Assembly (NCBI RefSeq): GCF_050947335.1
Contig: NW_027473316.1
Span: 3,968,001-4,032,000, forward strand
Direction of reading: 5' to 3'
Length of the DNA: 64,000 nt
Source: Megachile rotundata
Lineage: Eukaryota; Arthropoda; Insecta; Hymenoptera; Megachilidae
The notes beneath the pieces are model-generated. The model was not told the origin of the DNA and did not search any database. It was given only the letters and a program-made list of their open reading frames with translations. The position numbers and the translations under genes are program-made. Positions 1 through 15,000 of the stretch are shown here, one piece after another (position 1 is the first letter of the stretch; each line of letters starts with the position of its first letter).

Positions 1-3000
1 GATTGTGATTGTATGCTGGTGACTGTATTATTGTGATTGTATGATTGTGATTGTATGATTGTGATTGTATGATTGCGATTGTATGATTGTGATTGTATGA
101 TTGTGAATTTATGATTGTGATTGTATGATTGTGATTGTATGATTGTGATTGTATGATTGTGATTGTATGATTGTATTTGGGAGATTGTAATTATATGATT
201 GCGATTTTATGTTTGCGATTGTATGATGGTGACTGTATTATTGTGACTGTATGATTGTGATTGTATGATTGGGATTGTATGATTGTGATTGTATGATTAT
301 GATTGTATGATTGTGATTGTATGATTGTGATTGCAAGATTGTGATTGTATGATTGTGATTGTATGATTGTGATTGTATGATTGTGATTGTATGATTGTGA
401 TTGTATGATTGTGAATGTATGATTGTGATTGTATGATCGTGATTGTATGATTGTGATTGTATAATTGTGATTGTATGATTGTGATTGTATGATTGTTTTT
501 GTATAGAAGTAATTGTATGATTGTTATCGTATGATTGTGATTGTGTGATTGTGATTGTGTGATTGTGATTGTATGATTGTGATTGTATGATTGTGATTGT
601 ATGATTGTGATTGTATGATTGTGATTGTATGATTGTGATTGTATGATTGTGATTGTATGATTGTGATTGTATGATTGTGATTGTATGATTGTGATTGTAT
701 GATTGTGATTGTATGATTCTGATTGTATGATTGTGATTGTATGATTGTGATTGTATGATTGTGATTGTATGATTGTGATTGTATGATTGTGATTGTATGG
801 TGGTGATCGTATGATTGTGATCGTTTGATTGTGGTTGTATAATTATGGTTCTATTATTGTGATTGTATGATTGTGATTGCATGATTGTGATTGTATGATT
901 GTGATTGTATGATTGTGATCGTATGATAGTGTTTGTTTGATTGTGATTGTATGATTGTGATTGTATGATTGTTTCTGTATAGTAGTAATTGTATGATTGT
1001 CATCGTATGATTGTGATTGTATGATTGTGATTGTATGATTGTGATTGTATGATTGTGATGGTATGATTGTGATTGTATGATTGTGATTGTATGATTGTGA
1101 TTGTATGATTGTGAATGTATGATTGTGATTGTATGATTGTGATTGTATGATTGCGATTGTATGATTGGGATTGTATGATTGCGATTGTATGATTGGGATT
1201 GTATGATTGTGATGTATGATTGTGTTTAGGAGATTGTAATTGTATAATTGCGATTTTATGATTGTGATTGTATGATTGTGATCGTATGATTGTAATCGTA
1301 TAATTGTGATCGTATGATTGTGATCGTATGATTGTGATTCTATGATTGTGATTCTATGATTGTGATTGTATGATTGTATTTGGGAGATTGTAATTGTATG
1401 ATTGCGATTTTATGATTGTGATTGTATTGATTGTGATCGTGTGATTGTAATCGTATAATAGTGATCGTATGATTGTGATCGTATGATTGTGATTCTATGA
1501 TTGTGATTCTATGATTGTGATTGTATGATTGTGATTGTATGATTGTGATTGTATGATTGTATTTGGGAGATTGTAATTGTATGATTGCGATTTTATGTTT
1601 GCGATTGTATGATGGTGACTGTATTATTGTGACGGTATGATTGTGATTGTGTGATTGTGATTGTATGATTGTGATTGTATGATTGTGATTGTATGATTGT
1701 GATTGTATGATTGTGATTGTATGATTGTGATTGTATGATTGTGATTGTATGATTGTGATTGTATGATTGTGATTGTATGATTGTGATTGTATGATTGTGA
1801 TTGTATGATTATGATTGTATGATTGTTATTGTATGATTGTGATTGTATGATTGTGATTGTATGATTGTGATTGTATGATTGTATTTGGGAGATTGTAATT
1901 GTATGATTGCGATTTTATGATTGTGATTGTATTGATTGTGATCGTGTGATTGTAATCGTATAATAGTGATCGTATGATTGTGATCGTATGATTGTGATTC
2001 TATGATTGTGATTCTATGATTGTGATTGTATGATTGTGATTGTATGCTGGTGACTGTATTATTGTGATTGTATGATTGTGATTGTATGATTGTGATTGTA
2101 TGATTGTGATTGTATGATTGTGATTGTATGATTGTGATTGTATGATTGTGATTGTATGATTGTGATTGTATGATTGTGATTGTATGATTGTGATTGTATG
2201 ATTGTGATTGTATGATTGTGATTGTATGATTGTGATTGTATGATTGTGATTGTATGATTGTGATTGTATGATTGTGATTGTATGATTGTATTTGGGAGAT
2301 TGTAATTGTATGATTGCGATTTTATGTTTGCGATTGTATGATGGTGACTGATTTATTGTGATTGTATGATTGTGATTGTATGATTGTGATTGTATCATTG
2401 TGATTGTATGATTGTGATTGTATGATTATGATTGTATGATTGTGATTGTATGATTGTGATTGCAAGATTGTGATTGTATGATTGTGATTGTATGATTGTG
2501 ATTGTATGATTGTGATTGTATGATTGTGAATGTATGATTGGGATTGTATGATCGTGATTGTATGATTGTGATTGTATAATTGTGATTGTATGATTGTGAT
2601 TGTCTGATTGTTTTTGTATAGAAGTAATTGTACGATTGTTATCGTATGATTGTGATTGTATGATTGTGATTGTATGATTGTGATTGTATGATTGTGATTG
2701 TATGCTTGTGATTGTATGATTGTGATTGTATGATTGTGATTGTATGATTGTGATTGTATGATTGTGATTGTATGATTGTGATTGTATGATTGTGATTGTA
2801 TGATTGTGATTGTATGATTGTGATTGAATGATTGTGATTGTATGATTGTGATTGTATGATTGTATTTGGGAGATTGTAATTGTATGATTGCGATTTTATG
2901 ATTGTGATTGTATTGATTGTGATCGTGTGATTGTAATCGTATAATAGTGATCGTATGATTGTGATCGTATGATTGTGATCGTATGATTGTGATACTATGA

Positions 3001-6000
3001 TTGTGATTCTATGATTGTGATTGTATGATTGTGATTGTATGCTGGTGACTGTATTATTGTGATTGTATGATTGTGATTGTATGATTGTGATTGTATGATT
3101 GCGATTGTATGATTGTGATTGTATGATTGTGATTGTATGATTGTGATTGTATGATTGTGATTGTATGATTGTGATTGTATGATTGTGATTGTATGATTGT
3201 GATTGTATGATTGTATTTGGGAGATTGTAATTGTATGATTGCGATTTTATGTTTGCGATTGTATGATGGTGACTGTATTATTGTGACTGTATGATTGTGA
3301 TTGTATGATTGTGATTGTATGATTGTGATTGTATGATTATGATTGTATGATTGTGATTGTATGATTGTGATTGCAAGATTGTGATTGTATGATTGTGATT
3401 GTATGATTGTGATTGTATGATTGTGATTGTATGATTGTGATTGTATGATAGTGATTGTATGATTGTGACTGTATGATTGTGATTGTATGATCGTGATTGT
3501 ATGATTGTGATTGTATAATTGTGATTGTATGATTGTGATTGTATGATTGTTTTTGTATAGAAGTAATTGTATGATTGTTATCGTGTGATTGTGATTGTGT
3601 GATTGTGATTGTATGATTGTGATTGTATGATTGTGATTGTATGATTGTGATTGTATGATTGTGATTGTATGATTGTGATTGTATGATTGTGATTGTATGA
3701 TTGTGATTGTATGATTGTGATTGTATGATTGTGATTGTATGATTGTGATTGTATGATTGTGATTGTATGATTGTGAATGTATGATGGTGATTGTATGATC
3801 GTGATTGTATGATTGTGATTGTATAATTGTGATTGTATGATTGTGATTGTATGATTGTTTTTGTATAGAAGTAATTGTATGATTGTTATCGTATGATTGT
3901 GATTGTATGACTGTGATTGTATGATTGTGATTGTATGATTGTGATTGTATGATTGTGATTGTATGATTGTAATTGTATGATTGCGATTTTATGATTGTGA
4001 TTGTATGATTGTGATCGTATGATAGTGTTTGTTTGATTGCGATTGTATGATTGTGATTGTATGATTGTGATTGTATGATTGTGATTGTATGACTGTGATT
4101 GTATGATTGTGATTGTTTGATTGGGATTGTATGATTGTGATTGTATGATTGTGATTGTATGATTGTGATTGTATGATTGTGATTGTATGATTGTGATTGT
4201 ATGATTGTGATTGTATGATTGTGATTGTATGATTGTGATTGTATGATTGTGATTGTATGGTTGTGATCGTTTGATTGTGGTTGTATAATTATGGTTCTAT
4301 TATTGTGATTGTATGATTGTGATTGCATGATTGTGATTGTATGATTGTGATTGTATGATTGTGATCGTATGATAGTGTTTGTTTGATTGCGATTGTATGA
4401 TTGTGATTGTATGATTGTGATTGTATGATTGTGATTGTATGACTGTGATTGTATGATTGTGATTGTTTGATTGGGATTGTATGATTGTGATTGTATGATT
4501 GTGATTGTATGATTGTGATTGTATGATTGTGATTGTATGATTGTGATTGTATGATTGTGATTGTATGATTGTGATTGTATGATTGTGATTGTATGATTGT
4601 GATTGAATGATTGTGAGTGTATGATTGTGATTCTATGATTGTGATTGTATGATTGTTTATGTACGATTGAGATTGTATAGTAGTAATTGTATGATTGTCA
4701 TCGTATGATTGTGATTGTATGAATGTGATTATATGATTGTGATTGTATGATTGTGATTGTATGATTGTGATTGTATGATTGTGATTGTATGATTCTGATT
4801 GTATGATTGTGATTGTATGATTGTGATTGTATGATTGTGATTGTATGATTGTGATTGTATGATTGTGATTGCATGATTGTGATTGTATGATTGTGATTGT
4901 ATGATTGTGATCGTATGATAGTGTTTGTTTGAATGTGATTGTATGATTGTGATTGTATGATTGTTTCTGTATAGTAGTAATTGTATGATTGTCATCGTAT
5001 GATTGTGATTGTATGATTGTGATTGTATGATTGTGATGGTATGATTGTGATTGTATGATTGTGATTGTATGATTGTGATTGTATGATCGTGATTGTATGA
5101 TTGTGATTGTATAATTGTGATTGTATGATTGTGATTGTATGATTGTTTTTGTATAGAAGTAATTGTATGATTGTTATCGTATGATTGTGATTGTATGATT
5201 GTGATTGTATGATTGTGATTGTATGATTGTGATTGTATGATTGTGATTGTATGATTGTGATTGTATGATTGTGATTGTATGATTGTGATTGTATGATTGT
5301 GATTGTATGATTGTGATTGTATGATTGTGATTGTATGATTGTGATTGTATGATTGTGATTGTATGATTGTGATTGTATGATTGTGATTGTATGATTGTGA
5401 TTGTATGATTGTTTATGTATGATTGTGATTGTATAGTAGTAATTGTGCGATTGTCATCGTATGATTGTGATTGTATGATTGCGATCGTATGATTGTGATT
5501 GTTGAACTGCGATTGTATGATTGTGATTGTATGATTGTGATTGTATGATTGTGATTGTATGATTGTGATTGTATGATTGTGATTGTATGATTGTGATTGT
5601 ATGATTGTGATTGTATGATTGTGATTGTATGATTGTGATTGTATGATTGTGATTGTATGATTGTGATTGTGTGATTGTGATTGTATGATTGTGATTGTAT
5701 GATTGTGATTGTATGATTGTGATTGTATGATTGTGATTGCATGATTGTGATTGTATGATTCTGATTGTATGATTGTGATTGTATGATTGTGATTGTATGA
5801 TTGTGATTGTATGATTGTGATTGTATGATTGTGATTGTATGATTGTGATTGTATGATTGTGATTGTATGATTGTGATCGTATGATAGTGTTTGTTTGATT
5901 GTGATTGTATGATTGTGATTGTATGATTGTGATTGAATGATTGTGAGTGTATGATTGTGATTCTATGATTGTGATTGTATGATTGTTTTTGTACGATTGT

Positions 6001-7049
6001 GATTGTATAGTAGTAATTGTATGATTGTCATCGTATGATTGTGATTGTATGATTGTGATTGTATGATTGTGATTGTATGATTGTGATTGTATGATTGTGA
6101 TTGTATGATTGTGATTGTATGATTGTGATTGTATGATTGTGATTGTATGATTGTGATTGTATGATTGTGATTGTATGATTGTGATTGTATGATTGTGATT
6201 GTATGATTGTGATTGTATGATTGTGATTGTATGATTGTGATTGTATGATTGTGATTGTATGATTCTGATTGTATGATTGTGATTGTATGATTGTGATTGT
6301 ATGATTGTGATTGTATGATTGTGATTGTATGGTGGTGATCGTATGATTGTGATCGTTTGATTGTGGTTGTATAATTATGGTTCTATTATTGTGATTGTAT
6401 GATTGTGATTGCATGATTGTGATTATATGATTGTGATTGTATGATTGTGATCGTATGATAGTGTTTGTTTGATTGTGATTGTATGATTGTGATTGTATGA
6501 TTGTTTCTGTATAGTAGTAATTGTATGATTGTGATCGTATGATTGTGATTGTATGATTGTGATTGTATGATTGTGATTGTATGATTGTGATTGTATGATT
6601 TTGATTGTATGATTGTGATTGTATGATTGTGATTGTATGATTGTGATTGTATGATTGTAATTGTATGATTGCGATTTTATGATTGTGATTGTATGATTGT
6701 GATCGTATGATTGTGATCGTATGATTGTGATCGTATGATTGTGATCGTATGATTGTGATCGTATGATTGTGATTCTATGATTGTGATTCTATGATTGTGA
6801 TTGTATGATTGTGATTGTATGCTGGTGACTCTATTATTGTGATTGTATGATTGTGATTGTATGATTGTGATTGTATGATTGTGATTGTATGATTGTGATT
6901 GTATGATTGTGATTGTATGATTGTGATTGTATGATTGTGATTGTATGATTGTGATTGTATGATTGTGATTGTATGATTGTGATTGTATGATTGTGATTGT
7001 ATGATTGTGATTGTATGATTGTGATTGTATGATTGTGATTGTATGATTG

Positions 7050-10000
7050 TGATTGTATGATTGCGATTGTATGATTGTGATTGTATGATTGTGATAGTAT
7101 GATTGTTTATGTATGATTGTGATTGTATAGTAGTAATTGTGCGATTGTCATCGTATGATTGTGATTGTATGATTGCGATCGTATGATTGTGATTGTTGAA
7201 CTGCGATTGTATGATTGTGATTGTATGATTGTGATTGTATGATTGTGATTGTATGATTGTGATTGTATGATTGTGATTGTATGATTGTGATTGTACGATT
7301 GTGATTGTATGATTGTTTTTGTATGATTGTGGTTGTATAGTAGTAATTGTATGATTGTGATCGTATGATTGTGATTGTATGATTGTGATTGTATGATTGT
7401 GATTGTATGATTGTGAATGTATGATTGTGATTGTATGATTGTGATTGTATGATTGCGATTGTATGATTGTCATCGTATGATTGTGATTGTATGATTGTGA
7501 TTGTATGATTGTGATGGTATGATTGTGATTGTATGACTGTGATTGTATGATTGTGATTGTATGATTGTGATTGTATGATTGTGAATGTATGATTGTGATT
7601 GTATGATTGTGATTGTATGATTGCGATTGTATGATTGGGATTGTATGATTGCGATTGTATGATTGGGATTGTATGATTGTGATGTATGATTGTGTTTAGG
7701 AGATTGTAATTGTATGATTGCGATTTTATGATCGTGATTGTATGATTGTGATCGTATGATTGTAATCGTATAATTGTGATCGTATGATTGTGATCGTATG
7801 ATTGTGATTCTATGATTGTGATTCTATGATTGTGATTGTATGATTGTGATTGTATGATTGTGATTGTATGCTGGTGACTGTATTATTGTGATTGTATGAT
7901 TGTGATTGTATGATTGTGATTGTATGATTGTGATTGTATGGTGGTGATCGTATGATTGTGATCGTTTGATTGTGGTTGTATAATTATGGTTCTATTATTG
8001 TGATTGTATGATTGTGATTGCATGATTGTGATTGTATGATTGTGATTGTATGATTGTGATCGTATGATAGTGTTTGTTTGATTGTGATTGTATGATTGTG
8101 ATTGTATGATTGTTTCTGTATAGTAGTAATTGTATGATTGTCATCGTATGATTGTGATTGTATGATTGTGATTGTATGATTGTGATGGTATGTATGTGAT
8201 TGTATGATTGTGATTGTATGATTGTGATTGTATGATTGTGAATGTATGATTGTGATTGTATGATTGTGATTGTATGATTGCGATTGTATGATTGGGATTG
8301 TATGATTGCGATTGTATGATTGGGATTGTATGATTGTGATGTATGATTGTGTTTAGGAGATTGTAATTGTATGATTGCGATTTTATGATTGTGATTGTAT
8401 GATTGTGATCGTATGATTGTAATCGTATAATTGTGATCGTATGATTGTGATCGTATGATTGTGATTCTATGATTGTGATTCTATGATTGTGATTGTATGA
8501 TTGTGATTGTATTATTGTGATTGTATGCTGGTGACTGTATTATTGTGATTGTATGATTGTGATTGTATGATTGTGATTGTATGATTGTGATTGTATGATT
8601 GTGATTGTATGATTATGATTGTATGATTGTGATTGTATGATTGTGATTGCAAGATTGTGATTGTATGATTGTGATTGTATGATTGTGATTGTATGAATGT
8701 GATTGTATGATTGTGATTGTATGATTGTGAATGTATGATTGGGATTGTATGATCGTGATTGTATGATTGTGATTGTATAATTGTGATTGTATGATTGTGA
8801 TTGTATGATTGTTTTTGTATAGAAGTAATTGTATGATTGTTATCGTATGATTGTGATTGTATGATTGTGATTGTATGATTGTGATTGTATGATTGTGATT
8901 GTATGATTGTGATTGTATGATTGTGATTGTATGATTGTGATTGTATAATTGTGATTGTATGATTGTGATTGTATGATTGTGATTGTATGATTGTGATTGT
9001 ATGATTGTGATTGTATGATTGTGATTGTATGATTGTGATTGTATGATTGTGATTGTATGATTGTGATTGTATGATTGTGATTGTATGATTGTGATTGTAT
9101 GATTGTATTTGGGAGATTGTAATTGTATGATTGCGATTTTACGATTGTGATTGTATTAATTGTGATCGTGTGATTGTAATCGTATAATAGTGATCGTATG
9201 ATTGTGATCGTATGATTGTGATACTATGATTGTGATTCTATGATTGTGATTGTATGATTGTGATTGTATGCTGGTGACTGTATTATTGTGATTGTATGAT
9301 TGTGATTGTATGATTGTGATTGTATGATTGCGATTGTATGATTGTGACTGTATTATTGTGATTGTATGATTGTGATTGTATGATTGTGATTGTATGATTG
9401 TGATTGTATGATTATGATTGTATGATTGTGATTGTATGATTGTGATTGCAAGATTGTGATTGTATGATTGTGATTGTATGATTGCGATTGTATGATTGTG
9501 ATTGTATGATTGTGAATGTATGATTGTGATTGTATGATCGTGATTGTATGATTGTGATTGTATAATTGCGATTGTATGATTGTGATTGTATGATTGTGAT
9601 TGTATGATTGTGATTGTATGATTGTGATTGAATGATTGTGAGTGTATGATTGTGATTCTATGATTGTGATTGTATGATTGTTTTTGTACGATTGTGATTG
9701 TATAGTAGTAATTGTATGATTGTCATCGTATGATTGTGATTGTATGATTGTGATTGTATGATTGTGATTGTATGATTGTGATCGTATGATTGTGATCGTT
9801 TGATTGTGGTTGTATAATTATGGTTCTATTATTGTGATTGTATGATTGTGATTGCATGATTGTGATTGTATGATTGTGATTGTATGATTGTGATCGTATG
9901 ATAGTGTTTGTTTGATTGTGATTGTATGATTGTGATTGTATGATTGTTTCTGTATAGTAGTAATTGTATGATTGTCATCGTATGATTGTGATTGTATGAT

Positions 10001-12060
10001 TGTGATTGTATGATTGTGATGGTATGATTGTGATTGTATGATTGTGATTGTATGATTGTGATTGTATGATTGTGAATGTATGATTGTGATTGTATGATTG
10101 TGATTGTATGATTGCGATTGTATGATTGGGATTGTATGATTGCGATTGTATGATTGGGATTGTATGATTGTGATGTATGATTGTGTTTAGGAGATTGTAA
10201 TTGTATGATTGCGATTTTATGATTGTGATTGTATGATTGTGATCGTATGATTGTAATCGTATAATTGTGATCGTATGATTGTGATCGTATGATTGTGATT
10301 CTATGATTGTGATTCTATGATTGTGATTGTATGATTGTGATTGTATTATTGTGATTGTATGCTGGTGACTGTATTATTGTGATTGTATGATTGTGATTGT
10401 ATGATTGTGATTGTATGATTGTGATTGTATGATTGTGATTGTATGATTGTTATTGTATGATTGTGATTGTATGATTGTGATTGTATGATTGTGATTGTAT
10501 GATTATGATTGTATGATTGTGATTGTATGATTGTGATTGTATGATTGTATTTGGGAGATTGTAATTGTATGATTGCGATTTTATGTTTGCGATTGTATGA
10601 TGGTGACTGTATTATTGTGATTGTATGATTGTGATTGTATGATTGTGATTGTATGATTGTGATTGTATGATTGTGATTGTATGATTGTGATTGTATGATT
10701 ATGATTGTATGATTGTGATTGTATGATTGTGATTGCAAGATTGTGATTGTATGATTGTGATTGTATGATTGTGATTGTATGAATGTGATTGTATGATTGT
10801 GATTGTATGATTGTGAATGTATGATTGGGATTGTATGATCGTGATTGTATGATTGTGATTGTATAATTGTGATTGTATGATTGTGATTGTATGATTGTTT
10901 TTGTATAGAAGTAATTGTATGATTGTTATCGTATGATTGTGATTGTATGATTGTGATTGTATGATTGTGATTGTATGATTGTGATTGTATGATTGTGATT
11001 GTATGATTGTGATTGTATGATTGTGATTGTATGATTGTGATTGTATGATTGTATTTGGGAGATTGTAATTGTATGATTGCGATTTTATGATTGTGATTGT
11101 ATTAATTGTGATCGTGTGATTGTAATCGTATAATAGTGATCGTATGATTGTGATCGTATGATTGTGATACTATGATTGTGATTCTATGATTGTGATTGTA
11201 TGATTGTGATTGTATGCTGGTGACTGTATTATTGTGATTGTATGATTGTGATTGTATGATTGTGATTGTATGATTGCGATTGTATGATTGTGATTGTATG
11301 ATTGTGATTGTATGATTGTGATTGTATGATTGTGATTGTATGATTGTGATTGTATGATTGTGATTGTATGATTGTGATGGTATGATTGTGATTGTATCAT
11401 TGTATTTGGGAGATTGTAATTGTATGATTGCGATTTTATGTTTGCGATTGTATGATGGTGACTGTATTATTGTGACTGTATGATTGTGATTGTATGATTG
11501 TGATTGTATGATTGTGATTGTATGATTATGATTGTATGATTGTGATTGTATGATTGTGATTGCAAGATTGTGATTGTATGATTGTGATTGTATGATTGTG
11601 ATTGTATGATTGTGATTGTATGATTGTGATTGTATGATTGTGATTGTATGATTGTGATTGTATGATTGTGAATGTATGATTGTGATTGTATGATCGTGAT
11701 TGTATGATTGTGATTGTATAATTGTGATTGTATGATTGTGATTGTATGATTGTTTTTGTATAGAAGTAATTGTATGATTGTTATCGTATGATTGTGATTG
11801 TGTGATTGTGATTGTATGATTGTGATTGTATGATTGTGATTGTATGATTGTGATTGTATGATTGTCATTGTATGATTGTGATTGTATGATTGTGATTGTA
11901 TGATTGTGATTGTATGATTGTGATTGTATGATTGTGATTGTATGATTGTGATTGTATGATTGTGATTGTATGATTGTGATTGTATGATTGTGATTGTATG
12001 ATTGTGATTGTATGATTGTGATTGTATGATTGTGATTGTATGATTGTGACTGTATGATTG
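7050..12060. repeat. 5.0-kb higher-order duplication, copy A
   Basis: This is the first of two tandem multi-kilobase copies. Landmarks pair with the next copy at nearly constant offsets: GTTGAACTGC 7195 with 12206 (5,011), GCTGGTGACTG 7870 with 12867 and 8527 with 13524 (both 4,997), 9270 with 14309 (5,039), and 11216 with 15710 (4,494). The offset changes are whole monomers apart from inherited 1-base shifts, so the copies differ mainly by gain or loss of whole 14-mers. Boundaries are estimated from where landmark order stops matching. Confidence 0.75.
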
Positions 12061-15000
12061 TGATTGTATGATTGCGATTGTATGATTGTGATTGTATGAT
12101 TGTGATAGTATGATTGTTTATGTATGATTGTGATTGTATAGTAGTAATTGTGCGATTGTCATCGTATGATTGTGATTGTATGATTGCGATCGTATGATTG
12201 TGATTGTTGAACTGCGATTGTATGATTGTGATTGTATGATTGTGATTGTATGATTGTGATTGTATGATTGTGATTGTATGATTGTGATTGTATGATTGTG
12301 ATTGTACGATTGTGATTGTATGATTGTGATTGTATGATTGTTTTTGTATAGAAGTAATTGTATGATTGTGATCGTATGATTGTGATTGTATGATTGTGAT
12401 TGTATGATTGTGATTGTATGATTGTGAATGTATGATTGTGATTGTATGATTGTGATTGTATGATTGCGATTGTATGATTGTCATCGTATGATTGTGATTG
12501 TATGATTGTGATTGTATGATTGTGATGGTATGATTGTGATTGTATGACTGTGATTGTATGATTGTGATTGTATGATTGTGATTGTATGATTGTGAATGTA
12601 TGATTGTGATTGTATGATTGTGATTGTATGATTGCGATTGTATGATTGGGATTGTATGATTGCGATTGTATGATTGGGATTGTATGATTGTGATGTATGA
12701 TTGTGTTTAGGAGATTGTAATTGTATGATTGCGATTTTATGATCGTGATTGTATGATTGTGATCGTATGATTGTAATCGTATAATTGTGATCGTATGATT
12801 GTGATCGTATGATTGTGATTCTATGATTGTGATTGTATGATTGTGATTGTATGATTGTGATTGTATGCTGGTGACTGTATTATTGTGATTGTATGATTGT
12901 GATTGTATGATTGTGATTGTATGATTGTGATTGTATGGTGGTGATCGTATGATTGTGATCGTTTGATTGTGGTTGTATAATTATGGTTCTATTATTGTGA
13001 TTGTATGATTGTGATTGCATGATTGTGATTGTATGATTGTGATTGTATGATTGTGATCGTATGATAGTGTTTGTTTGATTGTGATTGTATGATTGTGATT
13101 GTATGATTGTTTCTGTATAGTAGTAATTGTATGATTGTCATCGTATGATTGTGATTGTATGATTGTGATTGTATGATTGTGATGGTATGTATGTGATTGT
13201 ATGATTGTGATTGTATGATTGTGATTGTATGATTGTGAATGTATGATTGTGATTGTATGATTGTGATTGTATGATTGCGATTGTATGATTGGGATTGTAT
13301 GATTGCGATTGTATGATTGGGATTGTATGATTGTGATGTATGATTGTGTTTAGGAGATTGTAATTGTATGATTGCGATTTTATGATTGTGATTGTATGAT
13401 TGTGATCGTATGATTGTAATCGTATAATTGTGATCGTATGATTGTGATCGTATGATTGTGATTCTATGATTGTGATTCTATGATTGTGATTGTATGATTG
13501 TGATTGTATTATTGTGATTGTATGCTGGTGACTGTATTATTGTGATTGTATGATTGTGATTGTATGATTGTGATTGTATGATTGTGATTGTATGATTGTG
13601 ATTGTATGATTATGATTGTATGATTGTGATTGTATGATTGTGATTGCAAGATTGTGATTGTATGATTGTGATTGTATGATTGTGATTGTATGAATGTGAT
13701 TGTATGATTGTGATTGTATGATTGTGAATGTATGATTGGGATTGTATGATCGTGATTGTATGATTGTGATTGTATAATTGTGATTGTATGATTGTGATTG
13801 TATGATTGTTTTTGTATAGAAGTAATTGTATGATTGTTATCGTATGATTGTGATTGTATGATTGTGATTGTATGATTGTGATTGTATGATTGTGATTGTA
13901 TGATTGTGATTGTATGATTGTGATTGTATGATTGTGATTGTATGATTGTGATTGTATGATTGTGATTGTATGATTGTGATTGTATGATTGTGATTGTATG
14001 ATTGTGATTGTATGATTGTGATTGTATGATTGTGATTGTATGATTGTGATTGTATGATTGTGATTGTATGATTGTGATTGTATGATTGTGATTGTATGAT
14101 TGTGATTGTATGATTGTGATTGTATGATTGTGATTGTATGATTGTATTTGGGAGATTGTAATTGTATGATTGCGATTTTACGATTGTGATTGTATTAATT
14201 GTGATCGTGTGATTGTAATCGTATAATAGTGATCGTATGATTGTGATCGTATGATTGTGATACTATGATTGTGATTCTATGATTGTGATTGTATGATTGT
14301 GATTGTATGCTGGTGACTGTATTATTGTGATTGTATGATTGTGATTGTATGATTGTGATTGTGTGATTGCGATTGTATGATTGTGACTGTATTATTGTGA
14401 TTGTATGATTGTGATTGTATGATTGTGATTGTATGATTGTGATTGTATGATTATGATTGTATGATTGTGATTGTATGATTGTGATTGCAAGATTGTGATT
14501 GTATGATTGTGATTGTATGATTGCGATTGTATGATTGTGATTGTATGATTGTGAATGTATGATTGTGATTGTATGATCGTGATTGTATGATTGTGATTGT
14601 ATAATTGCGATTGTATGATTGTGATTGTATGATTGTGATTGTATGATTGTGATTGTATGATTGTGATTGAATGATTGTGAGTGTATGATTGTGATTCTAT
14701 GATTGTGATTGTATGATTGTTTTTGTACGATTGTGATTGTATAGTAGTAATTGTATGATTGTCATCGTATGATTGTGATTGTATGATTGTGATTGTATGA
14801 TTGTGATTGTATGATTGTGATCGTATGATTGTGATCGTTTGATTGTGGTTGTATAATTATGGTTCTATTATTGTGATTGTATGATTGTGATTGCATGATT
14901 GTGATTGTATGATTGTGATTGTATGATTGTGATCGTATGATAGTGTTTGTTTGATTGTGATTGTATGATTGTGATTGTATGATTGTTTCTGTATAGTAGT

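Noticed and set aside
165..195. G-quadruplex-forming sequence at TTTGGGAG
   Set aside because: GGG occurs singly per landmark; four nearby G-runs are never present.
1205..1225. Telomere-type repeat (TTTAGG or TTAGG) at the TTTAGGA landmark
   Set aside because: The motif occurs once per HOR as a single variant monomer and is never in tandem.
3054..4328. Minus-strand open frames of 60-460 codons throughout the window as protein-coding genes
   Set aside because: They are the same 14-residue repeat in all three frames, produced by a stop-free 14-mer. They end only at variant monomers, have no distinct start context or codon bias, and often overlap one another in different frames with the same product.
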